A DNA stretch of 64,000 bases, from NCBI GenBank assembly GCA_028023455.1, contig JAQFVV010012496.1:3472001-3536000 (forward strand). Direction: 5' to 3'. Positions 34,113 through 45,354 of the stretch are shown here, piece after piece (position 1 is the first letter of the stretch; every line of letters starts with the position of its first letter). The DNA is from Epiperipatus broadwayi. Lineage: Eukaryota > Onychophora > Udeonychophora > Euonychophora > Peripatidae. The position numbers and the translations under genes were made by a program. The notes below the pieces were generated by a model. The model was not told the DNA's origin, did no database searches, and was given only the letters and a program-made list of their open reading frames with translations.

Positions 34113-34117
34113 TTTGT

Positions 34118-34480
34118 CACTGCAAGTTATATAAGGAAGACATAGAAAATATTAGGCATCTGTTAATTGAAGGTAAAAGCCTGAAAGCAGAAAGGGTACA
34201 AATAATGAAGTTGTGGGAGAATAAATATAAACATAGCGATTATACAGAAAGTAGGTTCTTGGGTTTTTATGCTGGATTTGGTGAAAGATAAAGGGAATTT
34301 AGATACAAAGGTCATAAAGTTGACAAAGATTATGTTGTGGAAATGGAATGGAGCAGGATAGAGAAGAATATGGAAAATACTTTAAGAGTGGAGAAGGGAA
34401 AGGGAAGAGATGGTGCCTAACAGGTTTCTCAGGGTTTAGTGGCTCAGAGATTCCTGACTCCAAAAAATGAGAAGCCACAG
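34118..34480 (+). pseudogene. LINE 3' fragment (same family as 14800)
   Basis: Plus strand encodes CKLYKEDIENIRHLLIEGKS then KAERVQIMKLWENKY and SDYTES, matching the knuckle and following segment of the 14800-15722 copy; the second C..C cysteine pair is mutated and the frame closes at 34291. Ends in GAGAAGCCACAGTGCATTGC, the shared 3' end. Confidence 0.65.
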
Positions 34481-35130
34481 TGCATTGCTTCACATTGTTT
34501 ATATGTGTGCATTTATGGAATTTTGAACTGGAGACTGATTTGATAACATGGGTAATCATTGAATACCAGACTCTTTATTACAATTTAAATGCCATTCCTA
34601 GACTGGTTTTTGGTCTTTGCTTTTATTAATTAAGCATTAACATTTATAGATTGAAGCAGTGCAGTTAATTATCCAGAAACTACCTTTAATTCCATTTTAC
34701 TATTCAAGCTAAAAGTCAGAAATTCGAAACAGCCTAAAATTTTAAATCTAAATGAATCTCCTTGAACATTTATACAGATTTGGCTACAGCCCATTACCTA
34801 TATATTTTAGAACTATCAAGTGTTTATTAAGACATCTTATTTTTTTGCTATTGAAGTTTTATTAATAATGACAATTAATTTCTCAGCTCACTTATTACAT
34901 GATAAGGAAGAGCAATTTCTGATTCTAGAAGCATTCGTTGTGAACTTGGGAAGATACTTTAATACATTTTAAATCCCCAGCTCCAGACAGGTTTCTGGTA
35001 TATACCTTCATATATAAAAACCAATTTCCATATCTTTTTTATGATGCAAACTTCAACATTTACAATACTGCAGAGAAATTGTGTGATATTTGAGACATTT
35101 GGTATTCGCTAACTTTTTGAAAAAAGCCAA
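34480..35130. other. No recognised feature
   Basis: No repeat or gene recognised. Confidence 0.35.
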
Positions 35131-35214
35131 ATGTGTTAGTGCTACCCACTGCAAACCATAATAATCCATGGCAAGAAGGTTTGTGCATAAAATCCCTATC
35201 TAGTGCCTACTGAT

Positions 35215-35268
35215 CCAGAATCCTTAGACTAGTTTCTAGCTTATGGCTTCATCAGTGAGGACTTGGAT
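35215..35268 (-). ncRNA. Type I hammerhead ribozyme, family B, core intact
   Basis: Minus strand CTGATGA (35255-35249), stem II AGC/GCT with CATAA loop, GAAAC (35236-35232), GTC (35229-35227). Outer stem is partly lost (ATCCAA against TCTGGAT). Confidence 0.65.
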
Positions 35269-35861
35269 CTGAGAGCAGTACACCTAGATCTTAGGATCTA
35301 ATGCAACCCTCCAGCAGCCATCTTTTATCCCTACTTAACTACAAAACTATGAGTCTTAAATTGAAAACATTTCAATATGTTCAATCCATGCTCATTAGCT
35401 TATATAGTCATGTAGGTCTGAACTCAGTTCAGTACCTGTACATTTTGGTGTGTTTGGTTCTTTAATAACCATAGAAACCACTATCCCATTAGGCAGGATT
35501 GGTTTTAAGCCAATAAACATCACATGATCATCATTTCTTATACTTGCTTATAACTGTTATTAAAACAGGCAAAACTCACTATACATGTTGCCACACACTG
35601 CAAGATAGAGTAATCAGTGGATGCCAGAAGACTTGTGCATAAATCCCTGTCTAGTGCCTACTCATCTAATATTCCCAGACTAGTTTCTGGCTTGTGGCCA
35701 AACTGAGTTCAGACCTATATGACTATATAAGCTAATGAGCTTGGATTGAAAATATTAAGATGTTTTCAATTTAAGACTCACAGTTTTATAGTTAAGTAGA
35801 GATAAGAGGTGGCTGCTGGAGGATTGCATTAGATCTTAAGATCTAGGTGCAGTGCTCTCAG

Positions 35862-35920
35862 ATCCAAGGCTCATCACTGATGAAGTCCACAAGCCAGAAA
35901 CTAGTCTGGGGATATTGGAT
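35862..35920 (+). ncRNA. Type I hammerhead ribozyme, family B, core intact
   Basis: ATCCAA 35862-35867 with TTGGAT 35915-35920; CTGATGA 35877-35883; GAAA 35897-35900; C-TA-GTC with triplet 35904-35906; predicted cleavage 35906/35907. Stem II is shortened (AGTCC..AGCCA). Confidence 0.75.
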
Positions 35921-36063
35921 GAGTAGGCACTAGATGGGGATTTTATGCACAAGCCTTCTTGCATCCATTGATTACTCTAGCTTGCAGTGTGTGGCAATAT
36001 GTATAGTGAGTTTTGCCTGTTTTAATAACAATTATAAGCAAATATAAGAAATGGTGAATATGT

Positions 36064-36142
36064 GATACAATTATTATTATTATTATTATTATTACTACTA
36101 CTACTATTACAATTATTATTATTATTATTAGTAATAGTATTT
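36064..36142. repeat. ATT/ACT trinucleotide microsatellite
   Basis: Runs of ATT interrupted by ACT repeats (ACTACTACTACTATT), near the right end of the B copy. The Ile/Val-rich frame across it is an artefact of the repeat. Confidence 0.85.
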
Positions 36143-36557
36143 CATTTATGACATGGACTTTGTATGATACTTGTACATTATCCAGTCCACCAAGCTTGTG
36201 CAGCAATTTTTTTAAATATAAAGTTTCAGAGGCACCAAATATGTGTTAGTTGTTAAATGGTTAGTCATATTTAATATTTACATTTTTTTATTGTTCTTTT
36301 TTTTTTTTTAAAAAAAAAAAATTCTGCCAAAATTAATTATAATATTTACAATTTATTATTATTTTTTTTGAATTAGGTTCCCATGCAAAGTTAAATTTGC
36401 TTTAGAAGATAAATCAGCTATCTATCCATTATTAGTTGGAATCTAAATATCCCCAGAACAAAATCAAGGAACAAGATGATTGGAATATGTTTCAGTTGCA
36501 TTATTAACATGTGCTGCATACAATCCACAATAAAAATACGAACATTAAATTTGTTAT
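36143..36557. other. No gene; T12A12-type tract
   Basis: A run of T followed immediately by a run of A near 36297-36320; otherwise AT-rich unannotated sequence. Confidence 0.45.
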
Positions 36558-36569
36558 TTAAATGTATTT

Positions 36570-36668
36570 CTTTTATGTGTCAAAGCATTGGCTGGGAAGC
36601 GAACCCGCAAACCCGGGAAAACTGCTTGTAAGGCGGCTGTGCTGACCACTCGACCACCAACGCTTGAC
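36570..36668 (-). mobile_element. tRNA-Gly-derived SINE with 12-bp TSD
   Basis: Minus strand: CAAGCGTTGGTGGTCGAGTG head, B box GGGTTCGCTTCCC, tail GACACATAAAAGAAA. Target duplication TTAAATGTATTT (36558-36569) and TTAAATGTGTTT (36669-36680). Confidence 0.85.
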
Positions 36669-36679
36669 TTAAATGTGTT

Positions 36680-37670
36680 TTTAATATACAAAACTATAAA
36701 TTTTCTAAAAATCAGTGTTATGTTTAAGACATTTACACATTAAGCAAGAACAGCAAAAAGAACAATAACAGGAAAATAGAAGAATGAAACTTAGTTTGAT
36801 TTCTTTTCTTTTTTGTTCCTGTATAAAATTCGATCTCTTATTTAGCGAGCAAATCGATAACATTTGTTAGTTTTCTTTTCGCCCGGACAATTAAAATATC
36901 ATTTACACGATGAAGATAAAAGTAAGACAAAAACATTAGGAAGTGAGAGAGACAAAATCAATAAAATTAATTCACATCAGTACACTATTGAAAGGGAAAG
37001 CATTTTAATTTTCAGGTGAAAGAAATATCAATAACAAGTGATCTATTTTCCCAATAAAAAATATTAGACACGAGTGTTTTAAATATAAAAATCAAATAGT
37101 ATTTAATGAATAAATCAAATTAACATCATACTACTAAATTATATATATATATAATGCGAAGTACACATGAACTAATCATCTGCAAAGATGTGATATTTCA
37201 CCCAGCAGTGGCCAGGATATATTCTTTTAGAAAATAATTGCTAGATACTCATTTACCAACCGTTGTTAGGTGATTCTTAGTTTGGCTATGAGTTGGCTAT
37301 CTGAGAGAAAAATCCTAAACTTTTTTGTAATTTAAAAAAATTAAGTTTTATTGGACTCAAATTCAAATACCAAATCAGAAGATAGCATATAGATTATTAT
37401 GACATAAGGCCTCTCAATAAACATGTAACATTTATTAAATATTTGTACAGGTTAAAAAAAAAACTAAAAACTTTCCAAACAAAATATCATTTGATTTCTC
37501 AAGATTCCATTAAATAAAACTCAGTTATATTTTCTTGGGTTAAACTTGTATAAGTCTATTCATTTGGATTCAAAGTGGTGAGACAATATTATAACTTGAG
37601 AATAGTAATGAACATATCAAAGAGGTTGAAAATGAAAATATTTGTTTTGTCTTAGATTTTTAAAAATAAT
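36680..37670. other. No recognised feature
   Basis: AT-rich, no recognised gene or repeat. Confidence 0.35.
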
Positions 37671-37683
37671 ATTATACCTTTTT

Positions 37684-37790
37684 GTCAAGCAATGGTGGTC
37701 GAGAGGTCAGCGACAGCTGCTTTACAAGCAGTTGTCCCGAGTTAGCGGGTTCGCTTCCCGGCTGATGCTATGACACATGAGAAAAAAAAT
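37684..37790 (+). mobile_element. tRNA-Gly-derived SINE with TSD
   Basis: GTCAAGCAATGGTGGTCGAG head, GGGTTCGCTTCCC B box, GCTATGACACATGAG and A tail. Target duplication ATTATACCTTTTT (37671-37683) and ATTATACTTTTTT (from 37793). Confidence 0.85.
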
Positions 37791-37799
37791 ATATTATAC

Positions 37800-38474
37800 T
37801 TTTTTATTAATCACTAAGGATTACTTTTTACTTAAATAACAAACTATATACAGATATTAATATATTTCCAATAGAATAAATTTACGCGTAATTCAAATTT
37901 GAAGAATGCCATATTCTGTTATAATTATGATGACTCTAGTTCCTTTCTAATATTTGCATCTCTAATTATATGCCTTACCCATTTCATTTCAGAATTGTCT
38001 CAGTAAATAATCTTTTTAAATTTATTCCTTTCAACTTTTTTACATTCGTAAACTTATTACTTCCTAGATTTTTTTTTTGCCTCAAATCCCAAATTCAAAA
38101 GCCTTTAATACATTTTTTCTCTTTTTTCCTAATCATTTAAATCTATCCCAAATAAAACATTAAATAGGTAATTTTCATAATTTTAACTTTAATGATTCTC
38201 AGAATAACAATTTCCTTCTAACTTCTTTCTCTGTTTTGAGCTTCAGATAACTTATTTGACATTTTATACATGTTGTGTCCCCCAGCTGGGGAGATCAGAA
38301 CAAATCAATATAAATCTTTTGCAAGTAGACTAAGAAATACAAGCAGGACACAAAGACTCAATATTAAGACTACGATTTAACATTAGTTTAATGCAATTGA
38401 TATACATATGTGGAGTTGAATATATTCATATGTGGTAGGTTACACATCTATAAAAGTTGACATACATATACACA
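37800..38474. other. No recognised feature
   Basis: AT-rich; nothing recognised. Confidence 0.35.
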
Positions 38475-38475
38475 T

Positions 38476-38730
38476 AATCAAAATTACCCCAAATTCACAA
38501 CTTAACCAGACTAATCAAAAGAATAAACTCTACAACATACCTAATGATTTCATTGCTACAAGCAGACTTCTCAAGTGTAAAGAACTTCTTTCTACTTGAG
38601 AAGTCGACTTGTAGCAATGAAACCATTGGTTGTGTTGCACAGTTTATTTTTTTGGCTAGTCTGGTTGAGTTGCGAGTTCTAGTCAGATTGAGTTGTGAAT
38701 AGGGGTAATTTTGATTATTTTATTGACTAG
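38476..38730. mobile_element. Family J foldback, third copy
   Basis: AATCAAAATTACCCCAAATT at the left, GGGGTAATTTTGATT at the right; inner hairpin AAGTGTAAAGAACTTC..CTTGAGAAGTCGACTTG. A short duplication (GAGTTGCGAGTTCTAG/GAGTTGTGAATAGG) extends the right arm. Confidence 0.7.
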
Positions 38731-38734
38731 TTTA

Positions 38735-40298
38735 GCTTTAGACTTTTAATGTTTATATTCAGATTAACTATTAAAAAACTACTAATACATATATATATAT
38801 ATAATCTTATATAAGTAATTCTGCTTCTAGTTTACCTACCTTTACATTCTACACTGCACCATTGAGCTTATTAAAAACATAATAAATTCAGGGTAATCTG
38901 TAAAGACTCTATATGGCTCATTATCTACAACCAGCAGCTGATTCTCTGAGATATGACATTAAATGGTGTCTTCCGCTGCGCTGCCTTCTAAGTCTAGATG
39001 ATCTTTTAACTCTACTTTCTATTTGCAGAGAAAAATCATTCTTTCTTTTCTCTATTGCGTATATCAGTTTATCTCCATTCTCTTTTCTAGAATGCAATAG
39101 TTACAACAAGACTAATACATTTCTTAGATTTTAATAGCAGTAATTATATCAATTATAACTGGCATATCAATTAGTTTGTTAAAAATAGTTATCACTTGTA
39201 TCCAAACTCATTAGTTACTTTAAGTTTAATTCAAAATCTCTCTTGGATAACTTGTTTACATTCTCTTATATTCATTGAATAATAAAATATTGAAATTACT
39301 TATTATTACATTTTTATATGCTTCTTATTTACCTATAGTATATGTATTAACCTGTCCACCATTTTAAATTTTAATACTTTCATTATCTATTCAATAAGTT
39401 TTAATACTTACATGATCTATTCAATACATTTTTAAAAGCTGTAGCATGCATTTGCCTTTTGTTTTATGCAGGATATGTTGTGTAACTATAAAAAAATATT
39501 TGGTTTGTTCCACTAGATAACAAATGTTTTAGACATTTTACTACTAGAGAGACCATTTAGAAGAGATTTAAAATGTTGTTATACGATTGTTACTTTCAAC
39601 AGAATGGCATTAAATAACAATATTGGCATAATGATATTTGTTAAAAATAAAATATTTTGGCACATAATATCATTTTAAAAAGATTATATGTTAATTATTA
39701 TTTTTGTAAGCTTGCAATCAAAAGCAATATTTTCCAGATATATTTGGATAATGTTATAGTTCAATTATTATTTTAACTACGTAATAAACCACAGCATCAA
39801 AGAAAAAGCAGATTAGTAAAATGTCACAAAAAGTAATCTCAGTATTAAAAAATGATAATTTCAGAATTTTAAAAATATGCGCGATGACACTAGAATCAAT
39901 CCCAGATCTCATATTCTGAAACTCAACCTCTGTGCTACATCAAACACACTATAGTGGTATTTATTAAAGTACGCCTGATAAAAGTAATTACTTATTACAT
40001 GACCGCTGTCCAATGTATTGCATTAATTATTATGAGGTAATATTTTAAAATAAGTTTACTTTTAATTAATAAGAATGTGCCATCTTTTATATAAATTAGG
40101 ATATTTAAATAAAAGTAATGTCCTTGAAAGAAATCGATTATTACAATACTTTTCATAGTCATATCATAACACCCCCCCCCCCATTGGTCTATTCTAAAAT
40201 ACCAATATGGAATGTTTGGGTTAGCGTAGTAATAGAGTGTAAAAATATGTAGTATATTTTGAGAAATTGTCACAATACTAAGTAACAGGGTAATCCTC
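38735..40298. other. No recognised gene; poly-C run
   Basis: A run of about 11 C residues near 40171. Frames present are low complexity. Confidence 0.4.
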
Positions 40299-40302
40299 TC
40301 AT

Positions 40303-40390
40303 ATTTTTTTTTTATATGTCAAGGTGTCAGCTGGGGAATAAACTCCGGGACAACTGCTTAGAAAGCAGCTATGCTAAACCACTAGGTCAT
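40303..40390 (-). mobile_element. SINE, head-truncated
   Basis: Tail and body TTTATATGTCAAGGTGTCAG and CTGCTTAGAAAGCAGCTATG are present; the sequence stops at CCACTAGGTCATA, losing the first bases of the tRNA-like head. Confidence 0.7.
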
Positions 40391-40391
40391 A

Positions 40392-40868
40392 TTTAAATAC
40401 AAAACATTTACATAATGTTTTTTTTAGCAAGGAAGTAATTCCAAAATGTAAACATTTTCATTTACGTATTAATTTTATTAATTACCATGATGAGACCGTG
40501 CCCTCTGTGATAAGGTGGTGCCTTTATGTGGGGGAACACCTGCACACCTACACGAAAAGGCCTGATAATACATAGATTTTATCAGACATCTAAATGTTGA
40601 GCTAAATACAACAATTTATTAGATTTTAAACTATGAAGATAATTAATTAAAGCCCTATTTTTAAAACTGAATCAGTAAACAACATTTAACATTTTTAATT
40701 ATCAACTTTGAAACATAATTAATAGTTTATGAGCAATCTAAAATGCAAATAATATCTTTGTGATAATATAATATTTTGATAATAGCATATAAAAGCGATT
40801 TACCCGCAGAAGAAGAAGCTGTAAGTAGCAATCAAAAACAATCAAATCAAATTAATCTAGGCCTAATA
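40392..40868. other. No recognised gene; short GC-richer island
   Basis: 40495-40560 (GACCGTGCCCTCTGTGATAA.. GGGGGAACACC..) is clearly less AT-rich than its surroundings and contains GGGGGAACACCTGCACACC. I could not assign it. Confidence 0.4.
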
Positions 40869-40869
40869 C

Positions 40870-41442
40870 TTTTGAGGTTTTCCCTCATATTCATGGCCAA
40901 AATAAGTTATAAACATTGCTGTAATGTTACAAAATAATAAAATATGCAAATGTGAATGCAAATTAATTTGTCCATTTTCTTGAAATAGAAAAACACGTGT
41001 CGCATCTATTGATGGCATTGTTATCACTGATAATAAAATATGCCTCCTTGATTTTTCTTTTACAGTCATTGGCTTTGGAGCATACTATCTTGGGGTTGCA
41101 GGGTTCAAACACATGGTCAGCCTGCTTCTCATGTTCGAAAAATATTGAGCAGTTATCATTATTCTTTTTTGCTCTTCTATATGTATACATGTGTTGAGCA
41201 GCTCTATTATGAACAGTGGCCTTGGTTTCCCCGTAGTATATGGCACTGCATCCATCCTGAGGGCATGAAATACTGTATATGACCTGGGGTGTCTTAGATG
41301 GATCCATTCTGTCCTTCGAATTATTAATCAGTCTGTAGTATTAGAGGGAGTGCAGAAGCCAATCTTAAATTCACCAGCTAAAGTCTTTATAAACTGTTGT
41401 GATAATTTGGGGATATAAGGGAGGATAATTTGAGGTAAAGAA
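40870..41442 (-). pseudogene. Penelope-like element GIY-YIG endonuclease remnant
   Basis: Minus strand 41307-40963 encodes KTPQVIYSISCPQDGCSAIY followed by YGETKATVHNRAAQH, the GIY-YIG-type core (YSI..YYGET) with the C..C pair inserted between its halves that is characteristic of Penelope-like elements. Downstream VCSKANDCKRKIKEAYFI and NAINR match the usual C-terminal part. Upstream, in a shifted frame, LPYIPKLSQQFIKTLAGEFK and IGFCTPSNT correspond to the linker between reverse transcriptase and endonuclease. The reverse transcriptase is missing and there is at least one frameshift, so this is a 5'-truncated dead copy. Confidence 0.8.
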
Positions 41443-41444
41443 CT

Positions 41445-42005
41445 TGACTCATTATGAGATTAAACGAGGAGAAAAACATAGCATTGACTTTCTAATACAA
41501 ATTTAGTTATTAACGCTGTTACTGCTAATATCATAAAAGAAAAAAAAAATAAACTATTTAATTACAATTCATCCATTCCACATTTTATTAATTTTGTTTA
41601 TATTTTTTATGGTGTTATTTATATAGTTATATATTTTAATTTGTTCATTTTATTATAACTCTGAAGAAGATTGTAGGACAGCCGAAACATAAGATTAAGT
41701 ATGCATATATGTACAATAAAAGATTTTTTGCTAAAAAGTGTTCAAAGTAGAGTGGATAAATTGCATTTATATAAGATATTAGAGCAAAATAAAGGAAGTG
41801 GTGAATTTGGTAATATTTCTAAACAATTTAACTTGTTGCCATTAATGTAGGTAATAATATATTAATATTATGAAAAATGATAGAAAATTGAAATATAACA
41901 GAATATATATTTAATTTTCAATTAATATTGATCTACAGCAGCGTAAAGGTTTTTTTGAAGTGTAATCTTATTTTTCTGATTGATAGTTTCACTTCACATC
42001 ATATC
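41445..42005. other. No gene; one hammerhead-like core
   Basis: CTGAAGA ... CAGCCGAAAC near 41661-41689 resembles a hammerhead core or the CTGAAGA..GAAAC motif often found near Penelope-like elements. Stem II is degenerate and no cleavage triplet is obvious. Confidence 0.35.
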
Positions 42006-42009
42006 AGAA

Positions 42010-42430
42010 AAATTCTTTATTTCATTCATATAAATGACAACTTTCTAAGTCTTTTTCAATTTCTTGGAAACCAGTTTAATATCTCAACAATCTATCTATT
42101 ACCATTTCTTCTAGCAATATATCCAATCTATATACCATTTCAGTCACAATTCTTCATTGATGTCAATGATCATGTTTGTGGATTGTTTCCTTTTAGATAT
42201 TTTATAATCACTTTGAATCCAGTTTAAGACCTCAACAATCCATCTATTACCATCTCTTCTAGCAATATATCTAATCTATGTACCATTTCAGTCACAATTT
42301 TTTCATTAATATCTATGATCCTGTTTGTGAATTCTCTTTTTAGATCTTTTATAATCTCTTCGAATCCAGTTTAAGACCTCAACAATCCATCTATTACCAT
42401 CTCTTCCAGAAATATATTCATTCTATGTTC
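42010..42430 (-). repeat. RTE-derived tandem repeat, period 147-148 bp
   Basis: CCAGTTTAA starts recur at 42071, 42219 and 42366. Each unit matches, on the minus strand, a segment of the RTE 3' coding end seen at 45960-46300 (CTATTACCATCTCTTCTAGC; TTTTATAATCTCTT). So a piece of LINE has been tandemly repeated. Confidence 0.65.
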
Positions 42431-42431
42431 C

Positions 42432-43060
42432 ACTTTGAGATTTTCATTGCCAATTACATAGATACGGTGTTAATTTACAATATTTTTGTCATTGCTATCA
42501 TTGTTTAATTTTTAATATTGTTAGTTTGTGATCTTATTATTGGTTAGTCTCTTCTTCAATCTCCCATTTATATTCTCTTATTGACTTTGTTCATTGGCCA
42601 AGAGTTTTAATTCATTGGTTCAGCTGGATATCAACATTTCATATTGTCTCGTTAGTTCTTTATTCATTATTGGTTGTGATTGAATAGGCTGCCTTTATAT
42701 AACTGCTAGTAGTTGTATGTTCTTATAAGTTAGCTTGTAATTTTAATAGCAACCAGATGGCAAGAAAAATACCTGGATCTGAAATCTTTGCATCTTTGTT
42801 TTTATTTGTTACAGTTTGTTGTAAAATGTTGCCAGATGTATTCTGGTGCTATTGCCCAAGCTGAATATACATCATGTGCACCAAAAAGAGTAGAGAACAA
42901 AAATTGCTGCTCGTGCTGTATGGATTGTCTTTTTATGTGCAAAAATCTATTAGCTGCTATATAGTTTGCCTTGTTCTATATTGATTTAGTATGTTGTCTT
43001 GTATTATGAGTAAATAAGCAAATATTTTATCTAGCACCATGCTTGCAATTATATTTTCAT
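42432..43060. other. No recognised feature
   Basis: No repeat family or gene recognised; 43025-43085 joins the H palindrome flank. Confidence 0.35.
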
Positions 43061-43650
43061 TCCAATATCAGCCTTTCAAGCTAATTGAGAATGCGCCTTT
43101 GAGAGTGTTAAATAAATGAAATAAATGAATACTCTCTTCTTCATTCAAGATATAACATTTATGCAGGAATAAAAAGAATCCCTCTTATTTGAGTCGTAGG
43201 AATAAGAGGGATTCTTTTTATTCCTGCATAAATGCTATATCTTGAATGAAGAAGAGAGTCAAAGGCGCGTGCTCAATTAGCTTGAAAGGCTGATATTGGA
43301 ATGAAAATATAATTACAAGCACGGCGCTAGATAAAATATTTGCTTATTTACTCATAATTAAGTTTCAGTAAGAATGAAGTCTAGTAAATTCTAAGTAATT
43401 ACACCGACGTCATTCAGTCAAAAAACATCGTAAATAGTAATTTAAAGTGAGAATCTACTCACACTCTCTTCAGAAGTTCTTCAGATTTGCTCATATAAAA
43501 GAATTTGAGTCGTAGGAATAAGAGGGATTCTTTTTATTCCTGCATAAATGCTATATCTTGAATGAAGAAGAGAGTATACATTTATTTAACACTCTCAAAG
43601 GCGCGTGCTCAATTAACTTGAAAGGCTGATATTGGAATGAAAATATGTTG
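43010..43650. mobile_element. Family H palindrome plus direct repeat
   Basis: Left arm 43010-43190 and right arm 43195-43345 are near-perfect inverted copies centred near 43193 (CCTCTTATTTGAGTCGTAGG..AATAAGAGG). A third copy of the right arm starts at about 43502, with GAGTCGTAGG repeating at 43191 and 43507 (period about 316 bp). No ribozyme core recognised. Confidence 0.7.
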
Positions 43651-43654
43651 TCTT

Positions 43655-44520
43655 GGGTAGTATTTAGTACTGTACAGTTGTAATATATGTGTTGTTATGT
43701 TTCTTCAGCATCTTGGCTGATGTTGCAGAATATACAGACTGGCGCAGTGGAAGCGTGCCGGTCCCATAACATACTTAAGTATTTTATTTAGTTAAAAAAA
43801 GGCATATGCATAAGAGAATTGCTTATTTGATTTGTAATACGATTTATAATATCTGTGTTTATACACCTTCAGAATTTTGAAGTGATTTCATGTGTTTTTA
43901 TAATGTTATTTTTTTATTATTAACAAACTCATTATCCCCTTGTGTTGAAAATATTCATCATTCCAGGATTTGGTGTCCTGTTTCATAACATATGGGGGTG
44001 TATCTGATCATTTGAAGAAAACTCACAATTGTTATGTGTAAAACAGAATTGTCAAGAGTAAAATAGTATAATTAAAATGTTAAAGAATGATTAAAAAAAA
44101 ATAAAGTCAACTGTTCAGAATATTAAAAGATATCTCTGATTTAATAAATTAACATTTATCTCAGAAAACAAATAACGCTAATTTTCTCTAACCAACTCTT
44201 GAATGATCAGGCTTAGAAATAAATAGATGATAGAGATATATACTAGTTTATCATTATGTTGTTGGGTATTATATTTTGAATAATCAACTACGTACCTTGA
44301 TTATTGTATGTTGGGCTAGCAATAATCTAGATACTGAACACTAATGCTAAATTAGTGTGAGTGTAATAAGAATAAAGTACTTCCATTTTAAAATGGTTGC
44401 CCAAGCAGATAATCACGAAGGCATTATTCCACCACAATATATTTGCAAGAAAATATTAACTCTTTGTGAATTAATGAATAAAAAAGATTAACTAACATAT
44501 TGTAGTGAATTTTCTAATAT
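43655..44520. other. No recognised feature
   Basis: Contains GACTGGCGCAGTGGAAGCGTG (43738-43758 region), which resembles a tRNA D-arm/A box (GGCGCAGTGGAAGCGTG), but no B box follows; otherwise AT-rich. Confidence 0.35.
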
Positions 44521-44524
44521 TCAA

Positions 44525-45352
44525 TATAAACCTATTATTATAAAGCACTGAAAACTTTGAAATTGTTCAAACGGAAGTCAATTTCCGATAATGCGCTATT
44601 TCTTAAATATTATAAATTTCCACGCACTCGCCCGCCGGTAAGAGTTTAAAAAAACTTAAATGAATCACTTAAGTTTAGAGCGTATATTCTATATACACCA
44701 ACTCTTACAGACCATACTTAAATCAGGGCCTGAGTCTATTTGTGCCTGAGGTTCTAATCAAATATTCAATTGTACAAATCTATTTAACCCATCGCAGGAG
44801 AAAGACAGTGTCTCATTTTTAACCATCTACGATTAGATAAACATGACTTATAAATAAATGTAAATCTATTATTATAAAGCGCTAAAATCTAATAGAATGT
44901 ACTCTCTAAACTTAAGTGATTCACTTAAGTTTTTTAAACTCTTACCGGTGGGCGAGTGCATGGAAATTTATATTTAAGAAATAGCATTATCGGAGATTGA
45001 CTTCCGTTTGAATAATTTCAAAGTTTTTCAGGACTTTATAATAATAGATTTACATTTATAAGTCATGTTATCTAATCGTAGATGGTTAAAAATGAGACAC
45101 TGTCTTTCTCCTGCGATGGTTTAAATAGATTTGTACAATTGAATATTTGATTAAAACATCATGCCCACAACAGACTTAAGCCCTGATTTAAGCATGGTCT
45201 GTAAGAGTTGGTGCATATAGAATGTACGCTCTAAACTTAAGTAATTCACTTAAGTTTTTTAAACTCTTACAGGTGGACGAGTGCTTGGAAATTTATAATA
45301 TTTAAGAAATAACGCATTATCGGATATTGTTTTCTGTTTGAATAACATTCAA
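44525..45352. mobile_element. Family G, one inverted and two direct units
   Basis: Unit 1 (44525-44890) is minus relative to units 2 (44885-45175) and 3 (45175-45352). Shared blocks: TTAAGTGATTCACTTAAGTT, AACTCTTACCGGTGGGCGAG, GCATTATCGGA, GGAGAAAGACAGTGTCTC. CTCTAAACTTAAG repeats at about 44905 and 45230, a 325-bp direct period. Part of this sequence also occurs inside the TIR element at 52709-53882. Confidence 0.7.
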
Positions 45353-45354
45353 TA

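Larger units (their letters stand above)
35135..36062. mobile_element. Family B composite: minus dimer joined to inverted plus copy
   Basis: A full minus unit (35135-35560) and a second minus unit broken at 35699 inside the ribozyme's stem II loop (CTGGCTTGTGGCC), joined directly to a plus unit beginning AAACTGAGTTCAGAC and running to about 36062. The result is a large inverted repeat with two intact ribozyme cores. Confidence 0.7.

Noticed and set aside
35943-36206. Frame rich in Ile and Val
   Set aside because: It translates an ATT/ACT microsatellite and part of a B repeat.
43735-43765. tRNA gene at the GGCGCAGTGGAAGCGTG segment
   Set aside because: It resembles the D-arm of a tRNA but there is no B box or acceptor stem complement downstream.
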